A DNA stretch of 64,000 nucleotides, from assembly GCA_964493325.1 (NCBI GenBank), contig CAZBMD010000006.1:16880-80879 (forward strand), written 5' to 3'. A model generated the notes under the pieces. That model did no database searches and was not told the origin of the DNA. It worked only from the letters and a program-made list of their open reading frames with translations. Numbering within the stretch: position 1 is the first letter of the stretch; each line of letters opens with the position of its first letter. Position numbers and translations under genes: made by a program. Positions 9,119 through 17,679 of the stretch are shown here, one piece after another. This stretch comes from CAZBMD01 sp964493325. Its GTDB lineage: Bacteria > Babelota > Babeliae > Babelales > RVW-14.

Positions 9119-10211
9119 CTGTTTTAATTTGTAATTCAAGCATCTGAATAACTTTAGCATCAAAGAGTCTTCCATTCTCTTTAATCTTTTCTTCAAGGAG
9201 CATCGTAAATAAATCTGGATGCTCTTTTTCCATAGCAACAGCATTATCAACTTGATGGGTTGTTGTTTTAGCAACAAGTGGAATCACTAAACATTTCTTT
9301 TTAAAAAATTCAATTTCAAATAATGTTCCGGCACCAGCGCGAGCGATAACAAGGTCTGCAATTTGATAGAATCGTGCGATGTTAGGATCAAAGCTAAAAG
9401 TATGCGCTGCAATATTATGTTGCGCATAAAATGTTTGCCATTCTTTTTGGTCAGCAGCGCCAGTTTGATGAATAATTTGTACCTGAGAACCGGTGATCGA
9501 TGTATGCATGCATGCGTTACGAACAAGCTTATTCAAAAGAGCAGAGCCCTGTGACCCCCCAATAACAAAAAGTGTTTTGCGACAAGGTAAAAATGATTGC
9601 CCTGTTGCGGCAATAGTTTTGTTAATTTCTCGAAGAATTTGATGGAGGTCAAAGATTTTATCTTGTGCTGAAAACCGAAGTGGATAGGCAGCTTTCTGAC
9701 ATTTTTTTGAAAAATCTTTTCCAAGAAGCCGGCATAATTTTTTTGTTGTATCAAATACGGTAAAAACGGTTGTTACGAAAGGTAAAAGTATAGTTGTAGC
9801 CTTGCCGGGAATGACATTCAGTTCATAAAGTTCAACTGGAACGCGGAAAAAAAATGCAGCCAGGCAGACTGGAATAGAGAGCAAGCCTCCTGTGCTGACA
9901 ATTTTTTCAGGGCGGTGGTGACCAATTTTGATAAGTGTTTTACAAAAAATCGTGATGACTTGAAAAATAATCTGAGGAAAGAGCCACCATTTTTTGACCG
10001 AAAATTTTGAAAGAGAGCACCCAATAACTTCTGTTACAAAAGGATGATTGTGCGCTATGTTTTGGTCAAGTGTTGTGGTGCTGGTAAAAAGGTAAACTTT
10101 TGCAGCGGTTTCTGTTTGTATTTCTGTCCATTGCTTGCCAAGAACAAGTGCTGGCAAAATGTGCCCGCCCGATCCTGCTGCTACAATGAATAAGGACTTT
10201 GGTTTGTTCAT
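9111..10211 (-). CDS. murG: UDP-GlcNAc:lipid I transferase MurG
   Basis: A 366-residue GT28 glycosyltransferase that adds N-acetylglucosamine to lipid I to make lipid II on the cytoplasmic face of the membrane. The N-terminal loop is AAGSGGHILPALVLG (GxGGH). The donor-binding side has FVIGGSQGSALLNK and ADLVIARAGAGTLFEIEFFK, all typical of MurG. Its ATG overlaps the TGA of the upstream TPR gene (ATGA), so the two are probably translated in a coupled way. It is separate from any visible mur/dcw cluster. It shows the cell makes peptidoglycan precursors. Confidence 0.94.
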   Translation of the reverse strand: MNKPKSLFIVAAGSGGHILPALVLGKQWTEIQTETAAKVYLFTSTTTLDQNIAHNHPFVTEVIGCSLSKFSVKKWWLFPQIIFQVITIFCKTLIKIGHHRPEKIVSTGGLLSIPVCLAAFFFRVPVELYELNVIPGKATTILLPFVTTVFTVFDTTKKLCRLLGKDFSKKCQKAAYPLRFSAQDKIFDLHQILREINKTIAATGQSFLPCRKTLFVIGGSQGSALLNKLVRNACMHTSITGSQVQIIHQTGAADQKEWQTFYAQHNIAAHTFSFDPNIARFYQIADLVIARAGAGTLFEIEFFKKKCLVIPLVAKTTTHQVDNAVAMEKEHPDLFTMLLEEKIKENGRLFDAKVIQMLELQIKTAT

Positions 10212-11848
10212 GTTGGTTTTTGAGCCATTGCTACGTGTTGTTTTATAATTTTGTCATGTGGTGCCAGCGCAAGCGCTTTTTTAAATAGCGATAACGCATC
10301 GTCTGTGTTTCCTTGCTTGAGCAAAATAAAACCTTTGGTATCAAGAGAGTATGGGCAGTCCGGAGTTATCTCTATGGCTTTGTCGATTAAGTTAAGCGCT
10401 GTAGAAATTTTTTGGTTTGTCTTGGCATAGTGGTACGCAAGTAGATTGTACACCGGCGGATACATTGGGTTGATGCGAATTGCTGCGTTTAAAGCTTTTT
10501 CAACGTTCTCTATGTTGCCGGTGCAAAAATAAATATAGCCGATTTGGTACAAAATTTTTGATTTGAGTTCATTTTGACAAGCGGCCGAGAGCAACTTATT
10601 GCAGCACAAAAGTCCTCGATGAAACTTATTGGTTTCAATGTACAGATCGGCAAGCATTGCTATGGTCTTGAAAGAGTGTTTCTTGTGGTGTATCAAATTT
10701 TCAAGAAGCGTGATTATTTTTTCGGTAGGAATTTTTGCTTTGCGTAGAAGAAGCAGCGTATGCAACGAGAAGTCATCGCTCGCATTTTTTTCAAGGAGCG
10801 ATTGCATAAATCCAAGCGCTTGATCGACTTTCTTTTGGTTGATCAGAAGCTCGATTTTTAAAAGGATCCCTGTTTTAAAGCTTGGGTCTCGTGTTAGTGC
10901 TTCATCAATATGAGAGAGTGCTGCGTCACAGTTGCCGGAGCGTTGCTCAAGAACTGCAAGGTCGAAGAAATATTCAGCAGAATTATTTTTTATTTTTTTA
11001 AGAAAGACTGCAGCCTCTTGAAATTTTTTTTGAGCAAACAGAAGCTGAATTAATTGTTTTTCAACATTAACATCTCGACCAACAATGTCCAAAAACTGCT
11101 TATATCCCCCAATGGCTTCGTTGATTTTACCTTGTTGCTCAAGCAGCATGGCTTTAAGCAGCCAGCCTCGGTCAAATTTGGGGAATAGTTCTAAACTTTT
11201 TTCTATGCACTGGCTTGCTTGTACAAAATCATGTTGCTGTAAAAATATTTTTGATTTTAGAAACTGAAAAAGAAAATGCCGATGTTTCAGTCCAGGTTTT
11301 TCAAGGCAGGCATTCAAAAACTTTAAAGCATCATTAAGTTTATTTCCTTTGATTTGAGCAATTGCCGTGTAGTAGGCAATTTGATCATTATCAGGATTGC
11401 GCTGCGCAAGATCAAGGAAAATTTTTGCAGCTTTATCATCGTTGTTAACGTGTAGATATGCCTGGCCAATTGTCAATTGTAGTTCAGTATGGTTTTTGAG
11501 AAGCGTATCAAATTCTTTTTGATGCTTTTCAACAACTTCAACAATTTTTGCAAAATTTCCGATGTTGAATAAAAGACCAATGTATCCATCATAAGCATAG
11601 ATCTTCGGTTTTTGATCAAAGAGCATGTGGTAGGATGACAGAGCTCCTTCTACGTGTGCCTGGTTGTGCTGATATTCTGCTTTGAGGTACAGGTAGTACA
11701 TCTCTTGCTGGTTCTTCATTTCAGCATCTACTTTTTCATCACTGATACAGCTGATCTGAGCTGAAGCGTCTTGTTGCGTTGCGGCATCGGTATGCTGGAG
11801 TAGTGCAAAAAATGTTACAAAAATGAACAGAGGCGCCAAGCGGTTCAT
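10208..11848 (-). CDS. Exported TPR-repeat protein
   Basis: A 546-residue protein with a signal peptide (MNRLAPLFIFVTFFALLQHTDA) followed by a continuous superhelix of about a dozen tetratricopeptide repeats. Clear units include AKIFLDLAQRNPDNDQIAYY and LDTKGFILLKQGNTDDALSL with the usual A/G/P spacing. Such proteins are periplasmic or outer-membrane scaffolds. It sits between the DUF721 gene and murG, with 4-base overlaps on both sides, so it may serve cell-envelope assembly. No catalytic domain is visible. Confidence 0.85.
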   Translation of the reverse strand: MNRLAPLFIFVTFFALLQHTDAATQQDASAQISCISDEKVDAEMKNQQEMYYLYLKAEYQHNQAHVEGALSSYHMLFDQKPKIYAYDGYIGLLFNIGNFAKIVEVVEKHQKEFDTLLKNHTELQLTIGQAYLHVNNDDKAAKIFLDLAQRNPDNDQIAYYTAIAQIKGNKLNDALKFLNACLEKPGLKHRHFLFQFLKSKIFLQQHDFVQASQCIEKSLELFPKFDRGWLLKAMLLEQQGKINEAIGGYKQFLDIVGRDVNVEKQLIQLLFAQKKFQEAAVFLKKIKNNSAEYFFDLAVLEQRSGNCDAALSHIDEALTRDPSFKTGILLKIELLINQKKVDQALGFMQSLLEKNASDDFSLHTLLLLRKAKIPTEKIITLLENLIHHKKHSFKTIAMLADLYIETNKFHRGLLCCNKLLSAACQNELKSKILYQIGYIYFCTGNIENVEKALNAAIRINPMYPPVYNLLAYHYAKTNQKISTALNLIDKAIEITPDCPYSLDTKGFILLKQGNTDDALSLFKKALALAPHDKIIKQHVAMAQKPT

Positions 11849-12333
11849 ACGTTTTTACTCCTTTTTATGCCGTTGCATCGGCTAAAAAAACTTTCAAGAG
11901 CGCTGCGTAGATCAGGATCCTCAACTTTTTGTAAAAATATTTTTTCATGCGCGAGCAAGGGCTTATTTACAATAAGTGGTCTCGTTTTTTGACGACGATT
12001 TTGTAGCGATTTTGCAGCGCTATTTCCAATACCTATCTTGAAACGTATCGTTTTTATGTACTCATTTTCTAGATAACCGTTTATTTTTTTTTTGAGTATT
12101 GGACCAAGGTACAAGAGTTCTTGAGCCCAAGCCGGGTGTGTAACAGCCAGAAGGAGCGATGAGTCTTGGATCTCTTGGATAATCACTTTGTCGTGCATGT
12201 CTCCAATTATGGCCGGCCAATGAGAGAATAGTTTTATTTTCCAATGCAGGTGTGCGGGGATGAGTGCAGGGAGTAGTTCGCTAATCTTTTTTGCCACAAA
12301 AGCCCTTATAAAGTTTTTTATGAATACTAACAT
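11845..12333 (-). CDS. DUF721 (DciA-like) protein
   Basis: A 162-residue basic protein whose first 100 residues match the DUF721 pattern: a helical start, then HWPAIIGDMHDKVIIQEIQD and SLLLAVTHPAWAQELLYLGP. In many bacteria lacking DnaC this family includes DciA, which helps load the replicative helicase. The C-terminal 60 residues are Lys/Arg-rich and could bind nucleic acid. It is the first gene of a three-gene unit with the TPR protein and murG. The DciA role is inferred from the family. Confidence 0.72.
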   Translation of the reverse strand: MLVFIKNFIRAFVAKKISELLPALIPAHLHWKIKLFSHWPAIIGDMHDKVIIQEIQDSSLLLAVTHPAWAQELLYLGPILKKKINGYLENEYIKTIRFKIGIGNSAAKSLQNRRQKTRPLIVNKPLLAHEKIFLQKVEDPDLRSALESFFSRCNGIKRSKNV

Positions 12334-12512
12334 CCTAAGCGTACAACAAATTTAGTAAAAGAAGGAATACTAGAATTTTTTGGTGTATTTAATTTTTACG
12401 TTAAACTAGGTTCGGTTGGCTTTTATAAGATGACGACTAAGAAGAAAAAAATAATAGGCTTCTTCTTAAGTTTGGACAGCGTGCCATTTGCACATCAAAA
12501 ATTCAATTGCAA

Positions 12513-12591
12513 GATGTCATCCCCGACTTGATCGGGGATCCAGTAAATAAAATATTACGCATGGATAGGGCTCAAAGGCCTGGATGACACC
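12513..12591. repeat. Palindromic intergenic repeat with nested hairpins
   Basis: This lies in the 365-base gap between DUF721 and the antiporter. Outer arms GATGTCATCC (12513-12522) and GGATGACACC (12582-12591) pair at 9 of 10 positions. Inside, CCCCGA and TCGGGG (12521-12526, 12532-12537) form a tight hairpin with a 5-base loop, and ATCCAG (12538-12543) can pair with CTGGAT (12580-12585). This form, beginning GTCATCCCCGACTTGATC, resembles dispersed palindromic elements found in many copies in several bacterial genomes. Only one copy is visible here. The rest of the gap holds a weak AAGAAGAA/TTCTTCTT stem (12439-12467) and a -10-like box. Confidence 0.6.
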
Positions 12592-12633
12592 TGTCGTTGT
12601 GTGTGTTTTTACAGCAACAACATTATTGTGATT

Positions 12634-12639
12634 TATAAT
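12634..12639 (+). promoter_or_regulatory. Possible -10 box for the antiporter-PBP unit
   Basis: A perfect TATAAT lies 59 bases upstream of the antiporter start. The best -35 candidate, TTTACA at 12608-12613, is 20 bases away, longer than optimal, so only the -10 element is proposed. Confidence 0.35.
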
Positions 12640-12698
12640 CTATATCTAAAAAAGCAACCAGAACTTATTTCTAAATTTATGGTTTTTGAAAGGATTTT

Positions 12699-14318
12699 AT
12701 GCAAACTGGTTGGCTTGTTCTTACTCCAGCACTGTTAGTTGTATTTTTGGCGCTCATGACGCGGCGGATAGTTTTTTCATTGCTTAGTGGCATAACGCTT
12801 GCTGCGCTCATTTTACATAATTTTCAGGTGATGCCGGCCGTCTCCACCGTTGCGTCACGGATTTGGAGCTCTACAGAGCTTGGGTACTTGACCTCGTGGC
12901 ATGCATTTTTTTCGGCATGGTACCTTTTTATCTGTTTATTTTTGATTGTTTTGGGCATTATGATTTCTATGATCAATCAGGCTGGAGGGGCTTATGCCTA
13001 TGGCAATTTTATTGCCGCGCGATTGAAGAGTCAAAAAAATGTAGAGTGTTCGTGTTTGCTGTTGTCGCTCCTTTTTTTTGTTGATGACTATTTTAGCAGC
13101 CTGACAGTCGGTTCGGTGATGCAGCCCATTACCGATCAGTTTAAGATTCCGCGCGTCAAACTTGCTCTTTTGATTAGCACGGTGGCAGCGCCGCTGGCTG
13201 TTTTGTTTCCTATTTCTAGCTGGTCTGCCGATATTGTTATGCAGCTTCGACAATCAGGCATTTCGTCAGTTGACGGGCAAGCCGGTGTGCTTATCAGTGC
13301 CGACCCATTTTCTTTGTACCTATCGGTTATTCCATTTCTTTTTTATTCGATTATTACTATTGTCTGCATTTGGTTTGTCGTTATCAGGCGATTATCTTTT
13401 GGGTTACTCAAAAAACATGAAAGCGCGGCGCAAAAAACGGGCAACCTTTTTGCCGGAAAAATTGCAGTGGTCAAGCGCATGAGCGAGGTTGTTCCTCACG
13501 CAGCAGGCCAAGCGCATGTCATGGACTTTTTACTGCCAATTGTACTGCTATTTGGTGGCGTTATTGCTGGCATTGCTGTGCTCGGGTTTGGCAAGGTGCC
13601 CATTGCTCTTTTCTTGGGAAGCTTGGTAGCAACGCTTGTGAGCGGTGTGTATTTATTTTTGAATAAACGACTAAAAAGTTCACAAATTATTCCAATCATT
13701 TCTGAGGGTGCTCAGATGATGTTGCCATCAATCATGGTGTTGGTGCTCATTTGGACGCTTAGCTCTCTTCTAAAAAATGATCTTGCATCAGGGCAATATC
13801 TTGCCGATCTGCTTATTGGACACATTGATACAGCCTTTTTCCCCGTTGTATTTTTTTATATTGCAACGTTAATTTCGGCTATGATGGGTTCTGCGTGGGG
13901 AACCATTGGCATTTTGATTGCAATTGCAGTTCCCATGTTGGTCTCATTTGCTGGCATTGTTGTACCTGCAAGCCTTGATCAACTGCCCATGCTTGCACCA
14001 ATGATTGCCTCTATTATTTCGGGTGCTGTTGCGGGTAATCATTTATCGCCAATTGCTGACATTATGCTCATGTCGGCAACCAGTGCAGGAGCGTATCATT
14101 TGGATCTTGTTAAGGCGCAGATGACGTTTGCAGTGCCTATGTTGATTTCAACCGGTATCTCTTTTGCCATTGTTGGATGCATGATTCAAATCCACGGAGC
14201 TTTGATAGCCATTGCCACAGCGTTGGGTGTTGGGCTATTGGTTGGATGCGGAGCTTTGCGCCTGATGTCTTTGTTTGGAGGTAAGATCCAAGACGCGGGG
14301 TATTGTCGTCTCTCATGA
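12699..14318 (+). CDS. NhaC-family Na+/H+ antiporter-like transporter
   Basis: A 539-residue membrane protein with about 12 hydrophobic segments. The pattern MINQAGGAYAYGNF, FFVDDYFSSLTVGSVMQPI and MMGSAWGTIGILIAIAVPM is characteristic of NhaC-type antiporters, as is AGNHLSPIADIMLMSATSAG, which carries charged residues in the ion path. The expected role is sodium/proton exchange or import of a metabolite by ion exchange; the substrate cannot be fixed from the sequence. AGGA precedes the ATG. Its stop overlaps the start of the PBP gene (ATGA), so the two are probably co-transcribed. Confidence 0.82.
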   Translation: MQTGWLVLTPALLVVFLALMTRRIVFSLLSGITLAALILHNFQVMPAVSTVASRIWSSTELGYLTSWHAFFSAWYLFICLFLIVLGIMISMINQAGGAYAYGNFIAARLKSQKNVECSCLLLSLLFFVDDYFSSLTVGSVMQPITDQFKIPRVKLALLISTVAAPLAVLFPISSWSADIVMQLRQSGISSVDGQAGVLISADPFSLYLSVIPFLFYSIITIVCIWFVVIRRLSFGLLKKHESAAQKTGNLFAGKIAVVKRMSEVVPHAAGQAHVMDFLLPIVLLFGGVIAGIAVLGFGKVPIALFLGSLVATLVSGVYLFLNKRLKSSQIIPIISEGAQMMLPSIMVLVLIWTLSSLLKNDLASGQYLADLLIGHIDTAFFPVVFFYIATLISAMMGSAWGTIGILIAIAVPMLVSFAGIVVPASLDQLPMLAPMIASIISGAVAGNHLSPIADIMLMSATSAGAYHLDLVKAQMTFAVPMLISTGISFAIVGCMIQIHGALIAIATALGVGLLVGCGALRLMSLFGGKIQDAGYCRLS

Positions 14319-16213
14319 TTGGTCGTCTGATTCGCTGGATTTTTTGTATATCTGTTTTGAGTGGCTGTGCCCTTTGTGGTGCAGCCTTTTATTTGTGGAG
14401 CACCGATCTTGTGGATTTTACTTCACTTGAGCGTTCATCGCTATCGGTGCCTTCGGTCATTGTGGATGAGCTTGGCCGCGAGATTGCTCGCTTTGAGCAG
14501 GATAAGCGAGAGCCAATTCGGTACGAAAAACTTCCCCAAAGTATTATTAGTGCATTTGTAACCACCGAAGATCGTGATTTTTTTCATCATCCCGGTGTTT
14601 CTATCAAAGGCATTGTTCGCTCGGCTTTGGTGAATTTGTATTACCGGCGTGCGGTCCAAGGAGCTAGTACTATCACGCAGCAACTTGCTCGATTGGTTTT
14701 TTTAAGCTCTGAGCGTACGTGGTGGCGCAAAATTCAAGAAATTTTCATTGCGCTTCAGATTGAGCGGCAATGTAGCAAAGAGCAGATTTTAGAACTGTAT
14801 CTTAACAATATTTACTTTGGACGAGGCATTTATGGGGTTGAAGCTGCAATGCGCCGGTTTTGGCAAAAATCGGTAACCGATGTCACGCTTGAGCAAGCGG
14901 CAATGCTTGCCGCCATTGCAAAGTCGGCACGATTTTATTCGCCGCTCAACGCGCCACTCAGTGCCCGTCGGCGTCGTGATGTGGTGCTGCGCAGCATGCG
15001 TGACCAAAAAATTATTTCTCCTCAAGAATGTGCCGTTGCCATGAATAAGAAGCTGGATATTGTTGATGACGAATCGGGAGGGCCTATAAGGCTCTACCTC
15101 CAGGAATGGATTAGGCAGTGGGCAGAACGTCTTTGGGGGCGTGAGCGCTTGTATCGGGGAGGGCTTAAAATTAAAACCACCATCAACCTGGATGTTCAAG
15201 ATGCTGCAGAGCGAGCGTTCACTCAAGTTGTAGGTCCGTTGCAGAAAAAAATGGGTGATAATCTGAATGGTGGACTTGTAGCCATGCAGCCACAAACAGG
15301 AGCAATTCGCGCCGTGGTTGGTGGCATGGATTTTAAAAAATCGCAGTTTAATCGAGCTTTTCAGGCCTATCGGCAGATAGGGTCCTCATTTAAGCCCATT
15401 TTATATTCCTGTGCCCTTAAAGCTGGCGTTCCCATGAACTCAGTTTTTGTTGATGAACAGGTTGAGGTGGTAATGCCAAACGGCAATGTGTGGAAGCCAA
15501 AAAATTGGAATAATAAATTTGAAGGGCCCATGACTCTTGCTCGTGCCCTCACGCGGTCTAATAATATGATAGCCATCAAGTTGCTGATGGAAGTGGGTAT
15601 GCAGAGCGTGATAACCATGGCTCGTCGCTTTGGGCTCTCTCGTGGTTTGCTGCCCTATCCGTCAGTTGCGCTGGGTATAGTCGAGTCTACCGTTGAGCAA
15701 AACACGGCGGCATTCAATGTTTTTGCCAACAATGGAGTGTACGTCAAGCCTGTACTTATCGAATGGGTAAAAGATGCCCATGGCAACAAGCTTTGGCAGG
15801 CAGAAAAAGAGTCTTATCAGGTTCTTTCGCCCCGTCTTGCCAGTCAAATGGTGAGCCTTTTGGGTCTGCGCATGAAAATGGCTGCGCGAACGCACAAAAA
15901 TTGGATTAACGTTGAATCGATAGGCAAGACAGGGTCGACCAACGGGGCGGCAGAAACCTGGTTTGTGGGGGCAACGCCCGATCTTACCACTGCAATCTAC
16001 ATTGGTCGGGATGATAACAAGCCGCTGGGCAACAATGTTTTTGCTACGTCAACCACCATGCCGATGTGGATCAATTTTTACAAGCAGCTTCAGCTCTCAA
16101 AAAAGCACTTTTATCGCGACCCATCGCTCAAAAAGGTTTCTTTTGACTGGATAACGGGTGCGCTTGCGTCGAATGAAGATTCGAATAAAAATATCGTGAA
16201 AATTCTTGAATAA
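14315..16213 (+). CDS. Class A penicillin-binding protein (PBP1A type)
   Basis: A bifunctional peptidoglycan synthase of 632 residues. After one N-terminal membrane anchor comes a GT51 glycosyltransferase domain with TTEDRDFFHHPG (catalytic E85), GASTITQQLAR and ELYLNNIYFGRGIYGVEAA (160-178). The transpeptidase domain has SSFK (nucleophile S357), SNN (415-417) and KTGS (538-541). It polymerises and cross-links lipid II in the periplasm. I take the ATG that overlaps the antiporter stop as the start; an in-frame TTG twelve bases earlier is less likely. All active-site motifs are present. With MurG and the amidase it shows a working cell wall. Confidence 0.94.
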   Translation: MIGRLIRWIFCISVLSGCALCGAAFYLWSTDLVDFTSLERSSLSVPSVIVDELGREIARFEQDKREPIRYEKLPQSIISAFVTTEDRDFFHHPGVSIKGIVRSALVNLYYRRAVQGASTITQQLARLVFLSSERTWWRKIQEIFIALQIERQCSKEQILELYLNNIYFGRGIYGVEAAMRRFWQKSVTDVTLEQAAMLAAIAKSARFYSPLNAPLSARRRRDVVLRSMRDQKIISPQECAVAMNKKLDIVDDESGGPIRLYLQEWIRQWAERLWGRERLYRGGLKIKTTINLDVQDAAERAFTQVVGPLQKKMGDNLNGGLVAMQPQTGAIRAVVGGMDFKKSQFNRAFQAYRQIGSSFKPILYSCALKAGVPMNSVFVDEQVEVVMPNGNVWKPKNWNNKFEGPMTLARALTRSNNMIAIKLLMEVGMQSVITMARRFGLSRGLLPYPSVALGIVESTVEQNTAAFNVFANNGVYVKPVLIEWVKDAHGNKLWQAEKESYQVLSPRLASQMVSLLGLRMKMAARTHKNWINVESIGKTGSTNGAAETWFVGATPDLTTAIYIGRDDNKPLGNNVFATSTTMPMWINFYKQLQLSKKHFYRDPSLKKVSFDWITGALASNEDSNKNIVKILE

Positions 16214-16317
16214 ATCTTTTTAATCGAAAATCAACTTTATTTTATCGAAGAAGATGGCTGACAAGCCCAGAATCCTAAAAAATAAGTGCCTTAGGATCTA
16301 TGTATTGCGATACAAAT

Positions 16318-16368
16318 GTCGAATTATCTAGGGATAAAAGTCGAATAGACTGGGGTTTTATGTCGAAT
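16318..16368. repeat. Three direct repeats at exact 22-bp spacing
   Basis: GTCGAAT occurs at 16318, 16340 and 16362, exactly 22 bp apart, about two helical turns. Units 1 and 2 also share CT.GGG at offsets 11-16. Copies 1 and 3 extend to an identical 11-mer, ATGTCGAATTA. The array sits in the 319-base gap between the PBP and the next gene, about 85 bases upstream of a proposed promoter. It looks like an iteron-type or operator array on one face of the helix. The gap also holds a 7-bp stem (ATCCTAA/TTAGGAT, 16272-16297) without a U run. Confidence 0.6.
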
Positions 16369-16452
16369 TAACATGGTAAAAAAGATTTTTTTGACTAGAG
16401 AACGGGTGATTTTTTCAAAATTCTTCAAAAATTAGTGCATTTTTTAGTTTAA

Positions 16453-16481
16453 TTGCAATTTTTTCTATTGCTTGGTTAAAT
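16453..16481 (+). promoter_or_regulatory. Sigma-70-type promoter candidate
   Basis: TTGCAA (-35, 16453-16458), a 17-base spacer and TTAAAT (-10, 16476-16481), 52 bases upstream of the gene at 16533. An AATTGCAATTTTT sequence also lies upstream of the next gene (17584), suggesting a common promoter or upstream element. Confidence 0.45.
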
Positions 16482-16532
16482 TGGTAATGATTAATAGATT
16501 ATTTAAATCATGAGTTTCCGGGGGGAAATGGT

Positions 16533-17474
16533 ATGAAAATTTTTAAAAACAGTATATTTTTCTTGATGCTGAGTATGGGAGCTACCTGCTTGCCCATGGT
16601 TAGGATTACTATCGATTCTGAGATATTCAATACGCCCGTTTATCAAGAAATTGAGAGAGAGTTTGAAGTGGCATTTGAACAAGAGAAAACTTGGCAAGAG
16701 AGACTAACTGAATTTGCTAAGGATGTGCGTGATTATCCATTTAAAAATCCTTGGACATTTTCCTTTATCACTAGTTTTTCTACAGGAGGGGCGTTTCTTT
16801 TTAAAGATCATTTATTATCTATTGGATCTTATGCAGCGCCTTATGCTCTAACAGCTGGAAAACTTGTTTCAAAAGGTTTGTTGTCTGCTATTACAGAGCA
16901 ACCAAAAGTTGTTTCATCACCTACTATTGTTAGAGCAAAGCCAACTTTGTGGCAAGCAATACAACATGATGTCTTTGGAAAGCGTTTGCCTCAAGCTCCT
17001 TCTCGCGTTCTAAGCAAGGCACCTTCTATTCTGCCGCTAAAAAAAATTAATACAAAGTGGTTGTATTGTGGAATAGGGTTTTCGGTTTTGGTAATAGCGA
17101 TTTGGCGATGGACGCAGCGGTATGAGCGTCAATTTTCTGCTTTAGTCAGACAGTTAAAAAATGAGGTCCAAAGCTACAAAAGTTTTTTTTATACTAATAA
17201 AAAAGTGAGGGACTTATCTACTATGCGTGGACTAGCTTCTTTTCTAGATAACAATAACAATGCTCTTATAGTTCTAATAAGAGAATACTTTACTCCACAC
17301 TTAGCGGTTGCAAAGAAAATTTCTGATGATTTTGTGTCACTTAGCGCGAAAGTAAGGAGTTTGCCTGGTCTCAGGGATCGTTGCACCCAATTTGTCGGTT
17401 TGAGTGGTAGATTCTATGAAGAGCTTTCTTCCCAACATAGGAACCTTAATCTAATAGGTGCAAAAATCCAATAG
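16533..17474 (+). CDS. Exported membrane protein of unknown function
   Basis: A 313-residue protein with a signal peptide (MKIFKNSIFFLMLSMGATC), a soluble stretch, a hydrophobic patch at about 72-100, a Pro/Lys linker, a clear membrane segment near 173-190 (YCGIGFSVLVIAIW), and a helical C-terminal 120 residues rich in Lys, Arg and Leu. A GGGGGG ribosome site lies upstream. I recognise no family. The next gene encodes a protein of the same plan (signal, hydrophobic patch, linker, second segment, basic helical tail), so the pair may be diverged paralogues. A terminator follows. Confidence 0.7.
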   Translation: MKIFKNSIFFLMLSMGATCLPMVRITIDSEIFNTPVYQEIEREFEVAFEQEKTWQERLTEFAKDVRDYPFKNPWTFSFITSFSTGGAFLFKDHLLSIGSYAAPYALTAGKLVSKGLLSAITEQPKVVSSPTIVRAKPTLWQAIQHDVFGKRLPQAPSRVLSKAPSILPLKKINTKWLYCGIGFSVLVIAIWRWTQRYERQFSALVRQLKNEVQSYKSFFYTNKKVRDLSTMRGLASFLDNNNNALIVLIREYFTPHLAVAKKISDDFVSLSAKVRSLPGLRDRCTQFVGLSGRFYEELSSQHRNLNLIGAKIQ

Positions 17475-17512
17475 GTGCACGAAACTAAATCAAATATCTG
17501 TACTATGATACC

Positions 17513-17555
17513 AAAGGCAAGGGTAAAATTTTAAAGTTCCCCCTTGCCTTTTTCT
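17513..17555 (+). terminator. Intrinsic terminator
   Basis: The 11-base arms AAAGGCAAGGG (17513-17523) and CCCTTGCCTTT (17541-17551) pair perfectly around a 17-base loop, and the right arm runs into a T-rich tract. It ends transcription of the gene at 16533-17474. Confidence 0.85.
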
Positions 17556-17585
17556 TTATAACATACCATAAATATTTTCAAATAA

Positions 17586-17614
17586 TTGCAATTTTTCAAT
17601 TTATTTATGTAAAT
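17586..17614 (+). promoter_or_regulatory. Promoter candidate sharing a motif with the upstream gene
   Basis: TTGCAA at 17586-17591, then a 17-base spacer to GTAAAT (17609-17614), or 18 bases to TAAATT. The AATTGCAATTTTT context is the same as at 16451. The -10 match is weak. Confidence 0.35.
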
Positions 17615-17679
17615 TGATGGTGTCCATGATCTAATCGGGACGTTATCAATTATGAGGAATTGAATGTTAGGGGGATTGT

